NCBI GenBank assembly: GCA_021776195.1
Contig: JAJFGK010000058.1
Coordinates: 1-62,020, forward strand
From: Kiloniellaceae bacterium
GTDB lineage: Bacteria > Pseudomonadota > Alphaproteobacteria > Kiloniellales > Kiloniellaceae
Length of the DNA stretch: 62,020 bases
Direction: 5' to 3'
Shown here piece after piece: positions 34,003 through 43,435 of the stretch; positions within the stretch are counted from its first letter, which is position 1; every line of letters begins with the position of its first letter. The notes beneath the pieces were generated by a model. It saw nothing but the letters and a program-made list of their open reading frames with translations, was not told the origin of the DNA and made no database searches. The position numbers and the translations under genes were made by a program.

Positions 34003-34296
34003 ATGAGCAGCACAGGAGAATTTTCTCACGCGATTTCTGATTTGATTACTATTCTTGCGTTTGCAATCACATTCCTGACGAGCAGCATACCAACTTTGGC
34101 TCATTTGGGTGTTTCGGTAATTTTTCTGCTCTCAAAACTATTTTCCCCAGTAGTATACCCAGTATTAAAGTTTATACTAATACGATTCTACGAACAGCCA
34201 AAAGGTATATTTACATCTATCGGATTATGTATTGTTGCTGTTTCCGCACTGCTTAAAATAATTGTGCCATATTTTACTGTATTGGCTGTACAGTAG
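34003..34296 (+). CDS. Second small membrane protein of AT-rich island
   Basis: This 97-residue protein consists of about three hydrophobic helices (near 12-30, 33-60 and 70-95) with short loops and no known motif. An AGGA Shine-Dalgarno lies seven bases before the ATG. It is AT-rich like the preceding gene and shares its operon. It ends about 200 bases before the tRNA gene. Confidence 0.65.
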   Translation: MSSTGEFSHAISDLITILAFAITFLTSSIPTLAHLGVSVIFLLSKLFSPVVYPVLKFILIRFYEQPKGIFTSIGLCIVAVSALLKIIVPYFTVLAVQ

Positions 34297-34465
34297 ATCT
34301 ACAATTGCCAAACATGAGCGCGTCGAGAACAAATTCGATCTAGGTCGACCCACCGATGGGCCACGGAGCTTGCGGAATTGATGGGAGTACTATGCAAATC
34401 GTTGCAACAACGACGCAGCAGGCCCGCCGATTTGGTCGCCTAGATTGCCACCTAAAAACCAACAA

Positions 34466-34495
34466 GCCCCTGAAATCATTTGCGATTCCAGGGGC
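34466..34495 (-). terminator. Probable terminator after tRNA-Met
   Basis: GCCCCTG (34466-34472) pairs with CAGGGGC (34489-34495), with four further pairs inside after one mismatch and a six-base loop. On the minus strand the tract GGTTTTTAGG follows within about ten bases. It lies just past the 3' end of the tRNA gene. Confidence 0.65.
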
Positions 34496-34502
34496 CCGTG
34501 AT

Positions 34503-34579
34503 TGGTAGCGGGAGAGGGACTTGAACCCCCGACACGCGGATTATGATTCCGCTGCTCTAACCAGCTGAGCTACCCCGCC
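34503..34579 (-). tRNA. tRNA-Met (anticodon CAT), elongator type
   Basis: The 77-base sequence, read on the minus strand, starts GGCGGGGTAGCTCAG and folds as a full cloverleaf with the CCA end encoded. The anticodon stem GCGGA/TCCGC encloses the loop ATCATAA, giving CAT. Initiator features (three G-C pairs GGG/CCC in the anticodon stem) are absent, so it is probably the elongator tRNA-Met; tRNA-Ile2, also CAT before modification, cannot be wholly excluded. Confidence 0.92.
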
Positions 34580-34710
34580 ACAGGGGTCGTGAGAGGGCGA
34601 CTATTTGGCGGCTCGCGGCGGTGAAGTCAAGAGGGCTTCACGGGAAGCCTTGACTGTGACGGGCCGCTGCCGAGGATAGCGCCTGGAGCCCACGGAAAGG
34701 AACCCCGCCC

Positions 34711-35988
34711 ATGCCCGACGCCGCGACAACGACCGCCCTGCGCAAAGCCGTCGATGACGGCTTCGACGAGCAGATCCAGTTCCTCGCGGACCTGGTCTCG
34801 ATCCCCTCGCTGCGCGGCCAGGAGGCGCCGGCCCAGGACTTCATGGCCGAGGGCTTTCGGGCGCGCGGCTATGGCGTCGACAAGTGGAAGATCGAAAAGG
34901 CCGACATCGAGCAGATGGAGGGCTTCTCGCCGGCCCCGGTCTCCTACGACAACGCCTGGGACGTGGTCGGGCTGCACCGCCCGGCCGAGGTCAAGGGGCG
35001 CTCGCTGATCCTCAACGGCCACAACGACGTGGTGCCCGAGGGGCCGCACGACATGTGGAGCTCGCCGCCCTTTGCCCCGCGCATCGAGGGCGGCTGGATG
35101 TACGGCCGCGGCGCCGGCGACATGAAGGCAGGTCTTGTCGCCAACCTCTTTGCCATGGAGGCGGTGAAACGGGCCGGCTTCGCCCCCGCCGCCGCGGTCT
35201 CGATGCAGTCGGTGATCGAGGAGGAATGCACCGGCAACGGCGCCCTGGCCTGCCTGCAACGGGGCTACCGGGCCGACGCGGCCCTGATCACCGAGCCCTC
35301 GGGCGAGCGCCTGACCACGGCTCAGGTCGGCGTCATCTGGATCCAGGTCGAGCTGCGCGGCCGGCCGGCCCATGCCGCCTACGCCACCGAGGGCTTCAAC
35401 GCCATCGAGGCGATCCGCAAGGTGACCGACGCCCTGCACGAGCTGGAGGCGCGCTGGAACGCCGACAAGCATCCTCTTTTCGAGGAGGTCGAACACCCGC
35501 TGAACTTCGTGGTCTCGAAGATCGAGGGCGGCGACTGGACCTCCTCGGTGCCGGCCTGGTGCCGCTTCGACGTGCGGGTCGGGATCTACCCCGAACGCGA
35601 GGTCGAGGACTGCCGCCGCGAGGTCGAGGCGGTGATCGTGGAGACCTGCCGCGCCGACCCCTTCCTAGCCAACAACCCGCCGCGCCTGACCTATCACGGC
35701 TTCCTCGCGCCCGGCTATGTGCTGCCGCGCGGTTCCGACGCCGAGGGCCTGCTGACCGACTGCCACCGGGAGGTGACCGGCGAGGCGCTGGAGGGCCGCG
35801 CCCTGACGGCGCTGACCGACGCGCGCTTCTTCGGGCTCTACCAGAAGACCCCGTCCCTGGTCTACGGCCCCACGGCGCGCGACATCCACGGCTTCGACGA
35901 ACGGGTCGACCTGGAATCGACCCGCCGGGTCACCCAGACCCTGGCCCTCTTCATCGCCGACTGGTGCGGGCTGAACGCGCTGGAGTGA
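34711..35988 (+). CDS. M20/ArgE/DapE-family metallodeacylase
   Basis: This 425-residue enzyme has the di-zinc M20 peptidase/deacylase pattern: H104 and D106 (NGHNDVV), D137 (GAGDMKAG), E170-E171 (IEEECTG), E195 (ITEPSGE) and a late histidine in IHGFDE near residue 395. Members remove acyl groups from amino acids (ArgE, DapE) or hydrolyse dipeptides and other amides. Length fits the acetylornithine deacetylase group, but no arginine gene is near, so the substrate is open. Confidence 0.87.
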   Translation: MPDAATTTALRKAVDDGFDEQIQFLADLVSIPSLRGQEAPAQDFMAEGFRARGYGVDKWKIEKADIEQMEGFSPAPVSYDNAWDVVGLHRPAEVKGRSLILNGHNDVVPEGPHDMWSSPPFAPRIEGGWMYGRGAGDMKAGLVANLFAMEAVKRAGFAPAAAVSMQSVIEEECTGNGALACLQRGYRADAALITEPSGERLTTAQVGVIWIQVELRGRPAHAAYATEGFNAIEAIRKVTDALHELEARWNADKHPLFEEVEHPLNFVVSKIEGGDWTSSVPAWCRFDVRVGIYPEREVEDCRREVEAVIVETCRADPFLANNPPRLTYHGFLAPGYVLPRGSDAEGLLTDCHREVTGEALEGRALTALTDARFFGLYQKTPSLVYGPTARDIHGFDERVDLESTRRVTQTLALFIADWCGLNALE

Positions 35989-36019
35989 GGGGGGGCTGAC
36001 TGACCCACCAGTACTGTCC

Positions 36020-36118
36020 GTCATACCGGACAGGGCGAGGCCCTGATCCGGTATCTCGTCCAGCCCGTCTCGATCCCCACGAGATGCCGGATAAAGGTTT
36101 CGCCTTTTCCGGCATGAC
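36020..36118. repeat. Double-hairpin intergenic repeat, copy 2
   Basis: The 99-base element begins GTCAT and ends ATGAC, like 16977-17135. Its stems are ATACCGGA with TCCGGTAT and ATGCCGGA with TCCGGCAT, separated by CTCG and CGAG. Stem bases differ from copy 1 in a pair-preserving way. It lies between the convergent M20 and membrane-protein genes. Confidence 0.75.
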
Positions 36119-36167
36119 GACCAATGAGGAGCCGCCCGTTCCCTACCCTGCCGTCGTTGGTCCGCCC

Positions 36168-36926
36168 TCACGCGCCGGGAGGGCGCGCGGCCGCGCTTGC
36201 GGACAGGCTGAGCCGCCGCCAGAGCAGCAGGGCGTAGAGCAGGAAGAAGTAGGCGACGAAGACCTCGAGCAGCTCGTTGTCGTTCAGGCCGGGCCAGTGG
36301 GTGTCTTCCAGCCCGGTCCAGCGCAGCAGGCGCTTGGGCAGCTTGACCCCCAGAACCAGGATCGCGGTCAGCCCGCAGAGCCGTGACGGCAGGGCCCAGG
36401 CCCAGAAGCCGGCCGGGCCCGGCAGGCGGCTGGCGGCCCAGCGGCCGAGCGGGGTCCAGGGCAGGATCGCGCCGGCGATCAGGATGCCGCTGACGACGAT
36501 GGCCCGGGGTGCGCGCGACAGGGCCGGGTGGATGTTGTGAAGGTTGGTCTCCCGCTGGCCGCGCTCGGCGAAGATACCTTCGGCCTGCCAGCCGACCCAG
36601 TGCTGGCCCCAGGACACCTCCTCGCCGAAAAAGAAGAAGCAGGCGACGGTGAAGAGTCCGAGCCAGACAGACTGCCAAGCCAGACCCTGAAGCCGGGCCG
36701 CGCGAAAGCCGCGCAGGCCCCAGACGAAAGCCAGCAGTAGGAACAGCGCCTGGACATTCTCGACCAGGCCGAATTCAGTCTCGAAGACCCGGTCGTAGTA
36801 GGCCGGCGCGGCAAAGCCGGCGGCGAAGGGCACGACAAGGCAGACCAGCGGCAGCCAGAGCCAGAGCCAGGTCGGCAAGGCATCGCTTGCCGGGCCGCGG
36901 CCGTGATCTTGGCCCGGGCCCGCCAT
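36168..36926 (-). CDS. Uncharacterised multi-pass membrane protein (EEVSWGQ motif)
   Basis: This 252-residue integral membrane protein has about six hydrophobic helices. It carries FGEEVSWGQHWVGW with a later ETNLHNIHP; similar EExSWGQ plus NLHN strings occur in uncharacterised bacterial membrane proteins, but the function is unknown. The ATG overlaps the mnmA stop by one base (TAATG), so translation is probably coupled to mnmA. The acidic pair inside a hydrophobic segment could bind a metal or substrate; that is speculation. Confidence 0.75.
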   Translation of the reverse strand: MAGPGQDHGRGPASDALPTWLWLWLPLVCLVVPFAAGFAAPAYYDRVFETEFGLVENVQALFLLLAFVWGLRGFRAARLQGLAWQSVWLGLFTVACFFFFGEEVSWGQHWVGWQAEGIFAERGQRETNLHNIHPALSRAPRAIVVSGILIAGAILPWTPLGRWAASRLPGPAGFWAWALPSRLCGLTAILVLGVKLPKRLLRWTGLEDTHWPGLNDNELLEVFVAYFFLLYALLLWRRLSLSASAAARPPGA

Positions 36927-38101
36927 TAGGCCGCCTCGCACCACTCGGCGGCGGCGATCCAGGCCCCGCCCAGCATGCGCTCGCCGTCATAAAAGACCGC
37001 CGCCTGACCCGGCGAAACGCCGTGCTGCGGGGCGTCGAGCAGGATCCGCGCCGCCCCCGAATGCGCCGTCCCCGAATGCGCGGGCTCGGGGAACAGGCGC
37101 GCCGGCACCGGCGGGCTGACCGAGCGCAGCTTGACCGTGAGCGCCCGGCCGCTTTCCGGCAGCGGGGCGGCATCGAGCCAGTTCAGCTCGCGCAGGTGAA
37201 CGACATTGCGCGCCAGGGCCGCCTTGGGGCCGACCAGGACGCGCCGCGCGTCGGGCTCCAGGCCCACGACGTAGAGCGGCTCGGCCTCGCCGCCGACCCC
37301 CAGCCCGCGGCGCTGGCCGACGGTGTAGCGGATGATCCCGTCATGGCGGCCCATGATCCGGCCGTCGAGATGGACGATCTCGCCGGGATCGAGCGCGCCG
37401 GGCCGCAGCTTGGCGACCACCTCGGCGTAGGAACCCTGGGGCACGAAACAGATATCCTGGCTGTCGGGCTTGGTCGCCACCGGCAGGTCGAAACGTTCCG
37501 CCAGGGCCCGGGTCTCGGCCTTGGGCAGGCCGCCCAGGGGAAAGCGCAGGAAGTCCATCTGCTCCGGCGTGGTGGTGAAGAGGAAGTAGCTCTGGTCCCG
37601 GGCCGGGTCGACCGCGCGGTGCAGCTCCGGGCCGGCCGGCCCCTCCAGGCGACGCAGATAGTGGCCGGTGGCCAGGGCATCGGCGCCCAGTTCCTTGGCG
37701 GTGCTCAGCAGATCGCGGAACTTGACCGTCTGATTGCAGCGCACGCAGGGGATCGGGGTCTCGCCGCGCAGGTAGCCGTCGGCGAAGTCCTCCATCACCG
37801 CGTCGCGAAAGCGGCTCTCGTAGTCGAGCACATAGTGCGGCACCCCGAGGCGCTCGGCGACGCGCCGTGCGTCGTGGATGTCCTGGCCGGCACAACAGGC
37901 GCCCTTCTTGGCCAGCGCCGCGCCGTGGTCGTAGAGCTGCAGGGTGATCCCCACCACGTCGTAGCCCTCTTCCGCCAGAAGGGCGGCCACGACCGAGGAA
38001 TCGACACCGCCCGACATGGCGACCACGACCCGGGTCTCGGCCGGTGGGCGCGGCAGACCCAGGGAGTTCGTTCCGTCGAGGGCATTATTCTGGGGCATCA
38101 T
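36926..38101 (-). CDS. mnmA: tRNA-specific 2-thiouridylase MnmA
   Basis: MnmA puts sulfur at position 2 of the wobble uridine of tRNA-Lys, Glu and Gln, using sulfur relayed from cysteine desulfurase. The 391-residue length is normal. The ATP loop SGGVDSS spans residues 30-36. The catalytic cysteines are C119 (IPCVRCN) and C218 (SQDICF), both present. ATG 38101 is the best start; a second ATG lies one codon on. Cysteine desulfurases about 3 kb further on could be its sulfur source. Confidence 0.97.
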   Translation of the reverse strand: MMPQNNALDGTNSLGLPRPPAETRVVVAMSGGVDSSVVAALLAEEGYDVVGITLQLYDHGAALAKKGACCAGQDIHDARRVAERLGVPHYVLDYESRFRDAVMEDFADGYLRGETPIPCVRCNQTVKFRDLLSTAKELGADALATGHYLRRLEGPAGPELHRAVDPARDQSYFLFTTTPEQMDFLRFPLGGLPKAETRALAERFDLPVATKPDSQDICFVPQGSYAEVVAKLRPGALDPGEIVHLDGRIMGRHDGIIRYTVGQRRGLGVGGEAEPLYVVGLEPDARRVLVGPKAALARNVVHLRELNWLDAAPLPESGRALTVKLRSVSPPVPARLFPEPAHSGTAHSGAARILLDAPQHGVSPGQAAVFYDGERMLGGAWIAAAEWCEAA

Positions 38102-38147
38102 CGCTGCTATATGCGGCAAAGCCCGCCGGCCCGCAAGATGGCGCGCC

Positions 38148-39500
38148 CTACAATCCGTCGAACAGAGCCACCAGCCGCCGCAGCGGCGCCGGATCGCGGC
38201 TCAGCCGCAGCGGCGCCGAGAAATGACCGTAGGGCCAGGCGAAGAGGTTCTCCGGCGGCAGCGCCCAGCGCCGGGCCAGCGCCAGGCCACCCTCGAAGGG
38301 GGTCAGGTCGTCGTGGCGGCCGAGCAGCATCACCACCCGGCCGGGATCCATGACCGGCGCCTCGGTCGGCGCGATGCGCGCCGACAGGCGGGCCAGGGCG
38401 GCTTCGTCCCAACCCGCCCCTTCGATCCGCCGCGGAATCCCCAGGGCCCGGGCCAGGGAGCTGCGCGTGGCGAGCGCGACGACATCGCCGCTGGTCACCA
38501 TCAGGAACAGCAGGTTGGGCCGCTCGGCGGCCTGCCAGGACCTGGCCGCAACGGCCATCCACTGGCCGGCCAGGGCGCCCAGGGACAGGCCGGCCAAGGC
38601 GACCGGGCCACCATGGCGGGCGCGGCACCAGGCGGTGATGACGCGGACCTCCTCGCTCCAACCCTCGATCAGCTCGATCAGACCGAGCGGCGCGCGGGCC
38701 AGGGCCGGCTCGCCGCCAAAGCAGCCGGTCAGCCGCCGCCTGCCGTGCCAGGGCCCTTCCGGCCGGATCACCCGGAATCCGGCCTGGGTCAGGCCATTGA
38801 TCGGATCGGCAAGGTCGCGCCAGAACTCCGTCTCCATGGCGATGCCGTGGAGCACGACGATCGTGCCGCGGATGTCGCGATCCCCGGGCTCGTAGACCCG
38901 CGCCCAGACCCGGTCACCCATGGCCGGCGACGGAAAACGGATCCAGGACTCCCGGCCGTAGACGCTCTTCACGGTTCGAGAGAGCTGCACCGCCGCCGCG
39001 CCGTCTTCCAACCCGCACGCCGGCGACAGGCGCGGCGCCGGGACAGCGGCCGGTGGGGGAATGTCCCAGGCCAGGGTTTTTTTGTTGGGCAGAATCCCCA
39101 GGAACGCCGCGCCACCCGAGATCGTCGCCCGCGCGGCCGAGCGGCGTTGCTGTTCCAGAAGGACCAGCTCCTCGTCACCGCTGGCGCCTGGGGACGCTCG
39201 GTCGAAGAAGGCCTCGGTCCAGCGCGCGTGGGCCTCGGCGTGGCGATCCTGGCGCGCCGCGCGGTCTCGCAGGGCGCTTTCCAGGCGCAGGGGCAGCCTG
39301 ACGTCGAAGCCCAGACTGTCGCCGAAGCGCGCCTTGTCGCCGCGCGCCGCGGCCGCCAGCGCCAGGAGCCGCTGATGGGGCAGAATCCATCGCGCGATGA
39401 AACCCGGCGCGATGCGATCCATCCAGGGTCGAAGGACGAGACCGGCCAGGGGTCCATCGACCAGCGGATGCCGTCGAGGCGTGGGAAGGCGACCGTTCAC
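38148..39500 (-). CDS. Alpha/beta hydrolase-fold protein
   Basis: The 450-residue protein has a long N-terminal region of about 200 residues without recognisable motifs, then an alpha/beta hydrolase domain. [13 protein letters not shown] precedes the nucleophile motif [21 protein letters not shown] carries the acid, and YGHFSA carries the histidine. The start is GTG at 39500, which lacks a good ribosome-binding site, so a shorter form is possible. Similar two-part proteins are annotated as hydrolases without known substrate. It is upstream of mnmA on the same strand, 46 bases away. Confidence 0.8.
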   Translation of the reverse strand: MNGRLPTPRRHPLVDGPLAGLVLRPWMDRIAPGFIARWILPHQRLLALAAAARGDKARFGDSLGFDVRLPLRLESALRDRAARQDRHAEAHARWTEAFFDRASPGASGDEELVLLEQQRRSAARATISGGAAFLGILPNKKTLAWDIPPPAAVPAPRLSPACGLEDGAAAVQLSRTVKSVYGRESWIRFPSPAMGDRVWARVYEPGDRDIRGTIVVLHGIAMETEFWRDLADPINGLTQAGFRVIRPEGPWHGRRRLTGCFGGEPALARAPLGLIELIEGWSEEVRVITAWCRARHGGPVALAGLSLGALAGQWMAVAARSWQAAERPNLLFLMVTSGDVVALATRSSLARALGIPRRIEGAGWDEAALARLSARIAPTEAPVMDPGRVVMLLGRHDDLTPFEGGLALARRWALPPENLFAWPYGHFSAPLRLSRDPAPLRRLVALFDGL

Positions 39501-39569
39501 AAGATGCTACCCCGGCGCATGTTGGGCCGCTATCATAGCACTAGAAAATCAACTAATGGAGGCACACCC

Positions 39570-40064
39570 ATGCAAAGACCCGCTCGCGGCATTCTGGCCA
39601 CTCTTTTCTTGATCCCGTTTCTGTTGTCCTGGGCGCTGCCGGCCCTGGCCGACTTCGCGCCGCCGGCCGGCTGGGCGGTGCACAAGACCGGCCACAGCTA
39701 TGGGGCCTTGATCGAGCGCGTCAACGAGGCCGCCAAGGCGAACAAGATGGGCGTCGTCACCCGGGCCAGCGCGACGGTCGGCGCCAAGAAAGTCCTGGAC
39801 AAGACCATCCCGGGCAACATGGTGGTCGGCCTCTATCATCCGCGCTTTGCCGTGCCGATGCTCGAAGCCAGTATCGCCGCCGGCATCGAGGCGCCGATCC
39901 GGCTCTACATCACGGAGAACGCGGACGGGACGGCGACCCTCAGCTACAAGCCGCCGAGCCAGGTCTTTGCCCCCTACGAAGACGGCGGCGCGGCGCTGAA
40001 GGATCTGGCGGCTGAACTCGACACGGTCTTCGCCGCCATCGCGGCCCAGGCGGCGGGCAACTGA
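39570..40064 (+). CDS. Exported DUF302-family protein
   Basis: This 164-residue protein has a signal peptide (hydrophobic about 10-25, cleavage near ALA-DF) and one DUF302 domain containing GHSYGALIERVNEAAKANKM and the core VVGLYHPRFAVPMLEA. DUF302 proteins are small and of unclear function; some lie near heavy-metal or redox genes. An AATGGAGG Shine-Dalgarno precedes the ATG. It converges on the lipoprotein gene with no gap. Confidence 0.88.
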   Translation: MQRPARGILATLFLIPFLLSWALPALADFAPPAGWAVHKTGHSYGALIERVNEAAKANKMGVVTRASATVGAKKVLDKTIPGNMVVGLYHPRFAVPMLEASIAAGIEAPIRLYITENADGTATLSYKPPSQVFAPYEDGGAALKDLAAELDTVFAAIAAQAAGN

Positions 40065-40622
40065 TCAGGGCGCGGCCTTCACCATATCGCCGTCCAGGAT
40101 CTCGAGCGGGCCGGCGGAGACGGCATTCAGAAAGGCCAGTATCTTCGCCGGTTCGCCGACCGGGATGAAGGGGTTGTAGAGCTCTCGCTTGACGAGTTCG
40201 ATGCCGTGGGACTGGGCCAAGGCCTTTTCGTCGGCCTCTTCGAAGGCGCTGCTCATCATGGTGATGCGCCCCTCCTCTATGCGGCAGAAGTAGAGAAAAC
40301 GCCCCTCGTCCTTCACGTCGATCTGGGCCAGGAAAACCCCGTCGCGGGCCGGCGTCAGCAAGAGCGTGCCGGTCTCCGCCTCGCCCTGTTCCAGAAAGTC
40401 GAAGCGGTATGCAGGCCCCCCGTCCAGGGCCGCCAGATCCAGGGTCGCCTCGACCTTGCCCGCTTCGCTGATCTCATAGTGACCCGGCAGGTCGGGCAGG
40501 AAGACGGCGTTCTCGGCGGTGATGACCGGCTCGTCGAGGATGTAACAGCCGCTCAGCAGCGCGGCGATCAGCAGGCAGCAGAGACGGTTCAAGGATTGGG
40601 GCCAGACTCGCGGGATGTTCAT
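40065..40622 (-). CDS. Putative lipoprotein, unknown function
   Basis: The 185-residue product has a lipoprotein signal peptide with lipobox LLSGC (Cys at about residue 26). The mature part has beta-rich, mixed acidic sequence with no domain I recognise; RFLYFCRIEEG contains one further cysteine. It follows ferredoxin on the minus strand by five bases, so it may be the last gene of the Fe-S operon. Confidence 0.75.
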   Translation of the reverse strand: MNIPRVWPQSLNRLCCLLIAALLSGCYILDEPVITAENAVFLPDLPGHYEISEAGKVEATLDLAALDGGPAYRFDFLEQGEAETGTLLLTPARDGVFLAQIDVKDEGRFLYFCRIEEGRITMMSSAFEEADEKALAQSHGIELVKRELYNPFIPVGEPAKILAFLNAVSAGPLEILDGDMVKAAP

Positions 40623-40627
40623 GGCAC

Positions 40628-40963
40628 TCAGTCCAACAGCAGGTTGGGCATATCGTCCTCGGGCAGGGCGACCTCGAGCCCGTCGAGTTCGTCCGACATG
40701 ATGATCTGGCAGCCCAGGCGGGAGGTTTCGGTCAGACCGAAGGCCAGATCGAGCATGTCCTCCTCGTCCTCCGAGGGCGGCTCCAACTTGTCGTACCAGG
40801 CATCCTGGACCACCACGTGACAGGTCGCACAGGCCAGGGAGCCTTCGCAGGCCCCCTCGATATCGACGTCGAACTTGTGCGCCAGTTCCATGATGGAAAG
40901 GCCGTTGGGCGCCTCCACCGACTTGCGGGTTCCATCCTTCTCGACGAAGGTCAACTTGGGCAT
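40628..40963 (-). CDS. fdx: ISC-type [2Fe-2S] ferredoxin
   Basis: This 111-residue adrenodoxin-like ferredoxin carries cluster ligands C39, C45, C48 ([10 protein letters not shown]) and C85, giving the CX5CX2CX36C spacing of ISC ferredoxins. Such ferredoxins donate electrons for cluster assembly on the scaffold protein. ATG 40963 ([11 protein letters not shown]) was chosen. It is downstream of two cysteine desulfurases and iscR on the same strand, matching a role in Fe-S biogenesis. Confidence 0.93.
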   Translation of the reverse strand: MPKLTFVEKDGTRKSVEAPNGLSIMELAHKFDVDIEGACEGSLACATCHVVVQDAWYDKLEPPSEDEEDMLDLAFGLTETSRLGCQIIMSDELDGLEVALPEDDMPNLLLD

Positions 40964-41079
40964 TGTCGTCGCGTCCTTCTCATCCACCGCGCGCCCGCGG
41001 CCATCTGCGTTCCGGGGGGCTTATGACCGATCCCCCGCGGGCGGTCCAGCCTTTCCCCGATGGCGGGACTGCCGTTTCG

Positions 41080-42264
41080 TCACTCGGCGGCCTGGCTGCC
41101 TTCCGCCCGAAGGCTCCGCACCGCCGCGACAAGCTGGTCCGCGGCGGCCTCGACCTCGGCGGCGCTGGTCATACGTCCCAGACCGATGCGCAAGGAGGCG
41201 CCGGCCGTCGCCTTGTCGCGTCCCAGCGCGCGCAGCACATAGGAGGGCTCCACGGCGGCCGAGGTACAGGCCGAGCCGGAGGAGAGCGCCAAGCCGCTCA
41301 GCCGTTTCAGCAGGGCCTGCGCCTCCAGTCCCGGGAAGGCGAGATTGAGGTTGCCCGGCAGGCGCAGGCTGGGATGGCCGTTCACCTGGATGTCCGGAAG
41401 GTCCGCGGCGAGGCGCGCGAGAAGCCGGTCCCGCAGGCCGGTCAGGCGCTCGGCCTCCGCCGCCATGCCCTCGCGGGCGATGCGGCAGGCGACCCCGAGA
41501 CCGACGCAGAGCGGCGCCGGCAGGGTGCCCGAGCGCAGGCCCCGCTCCTGCCCGCCGCCGTCGAACAGCGGCTCGAGGCGAACCCTCGGGCGTCGGCGCA
41601 CATAGAGAGCGCCGATCCCCATGGGCCCATAGACCTTGTGGCCCGAGATCGAGAGCAGGTCGATGGACAGGTCGTTGACGTCGAGCGGGATCTTGCCGGC
41701 GGCCTGGGCGGCGTCGCTGTGAAAATAGGCCCCGTGGCGGCGGCAGAGCGCACCGATTTCGGCGACCGGCTGGATCACGCCGATTTCGTTGTTGGCCGCC
41801 ATGATCGAGACAAGGCTGGTCGCCTCGCCCTGTAGGGCCGCTTCCAACTTGTCGAGATCGAGCAGTCCATCCGGCTGGACCGGCAGGATCGTGACCTTGA
41901 TCCCCTCGCTCTCCAGCCGGCGGCAGGATTCCAGGACGCACTTGTGCTCGCTGGCGGCGGTGATGACATGGGGCTTCTCCACGCGCCAGAAGCGGCCCGC
42001 GCCCTTGATTGCCAGGTTGTTGGACTCCGTGGCACCGGAGGTAAAGACGATTTCGCGCGGCTCGGCGCCGATCAGGGCAGCGATTTCGGCGCGGGCGCCC
42101 TCGACCGCCGCCTCGGCCTCCCAGCCATAGGCGTGCTCGACCGAATGGGGATTGCCGAAGGCCTCGCTGAAGAAGGGCAGCATGGCCTCCACCACCCGCG
42201 GATCGGTCGGCGTGGTCGCCTGGTAGTCCAGATAGATCGGACGCTGGTCCGAGCCTTCGCTCAT
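41080..42264 (-). CDS. iscS: Cysteine desulfurase, IscS/NifS type
   Basis: This 394-residue class V PLP enzyme takes sulfur from cysteine as a persulfide for Fe-S clusters and tRNA thiolation. The PLP lysine is in SGHKVYGPMG, a SEHK motif precedes the cofactor site, and the active cysteine is in SSGSACTSAA within the mobile loop. Length and motifs match group I NifS/IscS enzymes. No iscU scaffold gene follows; the next gene on the strand is ferredoxin. It lies 28 bases from the second desulfurase. Confidence 0.93.
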   Translation of the reverse strand: MSEGSDQRPIYLDYQATTPTDPRVVEAMLPFFSEAFGNPHSVEHAYGWEAEAAVEGARAEIAALIGAEPREIVFTSGATESNNLAIKGAGRFWRVEKPHVITAASEHKCVLESCRRLESEGIKVTILPVQPDGLLDLDKLEAALQGEATSLVSIMAANNEIGVIQPVAEIGALCRRHGAYFHSDAAQAAGKIPLDVNDLSIDLLSISGHKVYGPMGIGALYVRRRPRVRLEPLFDGGGQERGLRSGTLPAPLCVGLGVACRIAREGMAAEAERLTGLRDRLLARLAADLPDIQVNGHPSLRLPGNLNLAFPGLEAQALLKRLSGLALSSGSACTSAAVEPSYVLRALGRDKATAGASLRIGLGRMTSAAEVEAAADQLVAAVRSLRAEGSQAAE

Positions 42265-42292
42265 ATCACCTTTATCCCTGTGCTCTGCCCAA

Positions 42293-43399
42293 CTAGGCCG
42301 CCCGGCTGCGGCGGTAGAATTGTCTCCAGGCCTGTAAAAATCCAGTCACATCTTCGTCGCGGCTGTCCCAGCCCAGGCTGACGCGGATCGCGGAGGCCGC
42401 CGTCGCCGCGTCGGCGCCCATGGCGAGAAGCACGTGGGAGGGCTCCACCTTGCCCGAAGAACAGGCCGACCCGGCGCTGACCGCGACACCGTCCAGGTCC
42501 AAGGCGATCACCTGGGTTTCGCCGGCCAGTCCCGGCACCGCGAAACAGGAGGTGTTGGGCAGGCGGGCGGCGGCCGACCCGAAAACCCGGACCGTGGGCG
42601 CGATGTCGCGCAGGCCCTGCTCCAAGCGGTCGCGCAGCACGGCCAGACCGGCCAGGCCGACCAACCCCTCACGCGCCGCCGCGGCGGCCGCGCCAAAGCC
42701 CGCGATCCCGGTCAGATTTTCCGTGCCCGAGCGCAGTTTGCTTTCCTGGCCGCCGCCGCGCTGAATCGCCGCCAGGACCAGACCGGGCCGGAACGCCAGG
42801 GCCCCCACGCCCTGCAGTCCGCCGAGCTTGTGCGCCGAGAGTGCCAGGGAATCCACGCCCAGTTCACCGAGGTCGAGCGGCAGCTTGCCGGCGGCCTGCA
42901 CCGCGTCGCAATGAACCAGGGCGCCGGCGGCGCGGGCCAGGGCCACGACCTCGGCCAGGGGCTGAACCACGCCGGTTTCGTTGTTCGCCAACATGACCGC
43001 GACCAGCGCCGGCTCCGGCGTCTCCTGCAAACGGCGTTCGAGGTCGGCCAGATCGACCACGCCGTCGCCGTCGAGGGCGACAGGGACCGCATCGGGCCGG
43101 GCCTCGAGCACCGCGGCATGCTCGCCGGCCGAGACCAGGACCCGGCTGCGTCCGGCGCCGAGCAGCGCCAGGTGGTTGGCCTCGGTCCCGCCGGAGGTAA
43201 AGACAAGGCCGCTGGGCGCGACACCGGCCAATCGCGCCACCATCTCGCGGGACTGCTCGATCAGGGCCCGCGCCTCGCGTCCGAAGCGGTGCACGGAGGA
43301 GGCGTTGCCGGTCAGGGAGAGGGCGGCCAGGACGGCGTCCCTGACCGCCGGTCGGACCGGCGCGGTTGCGTTGTAGTCGAGGTAGATCGACGGGCCCAT
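42293..43399 (-). CDS. Second cysteine desulfurase-family aminotransferase
   Basis: This 368-residue class V PLP protein is related to the adjacent IscS. It has YLDYNATAPVRP at the N-terminus, the Schiff-base lysine in SAHKLGGLQG and the active cysteine in SAGSACSSGK. Divergence from its neighbour is large, so the pair is old rather than a recent duplication. Two desulfurases in tandem between iscR and ferredoxin are common in alphaproteobacterial ISC/SUF clusters. A division of labour is inferred, not shown. Confidence 0.9.
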   Translation of the reverse strand: MGPSIYLDYNATAPVRPAVRDAVLAALSLTGNASSVHRFGREARALIEQSREMVARLAGVAPSGLVFTSGGTEANHLALLGAGRSRVLVSAGEHAAVLEARPDAVPVALDGDGVVDLADLERRLQETPEPALVAVMLANNETGVVQPLAEVVALARAAGALVHCDAVQAAGKLPLDLGELGVDSLALSAHKLGGLQGVGALAFRPGLVLAAIQRGGGQESKLRSGTENLTGIAGFGAAAAAAREGLVGLAGLAVLRDRLEQGLRDIAPTVRVFGSAAARLPNTSCFAVPGLAGETQVIALDLDGVAVSAGSACSSGKVEPSHVLLAMGADAATAASAIRVSLGWDSRDEDVTGFLQAWRQFYRRSRAA

Positions 43400-43435
43400 C
43401 GGTGGTCCAATTGTACTAGCAGGCCAGCTCGCGCC

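Noticed and set aside
34466..34579. Possible attachment site duplication at the tRNA end flanking the AT-rich island
   Set aside because: I searched by eye for a copy of the tRNA 3' end near 33.0-33.4 kb and saw none; integration at this tRNA remains unproven.
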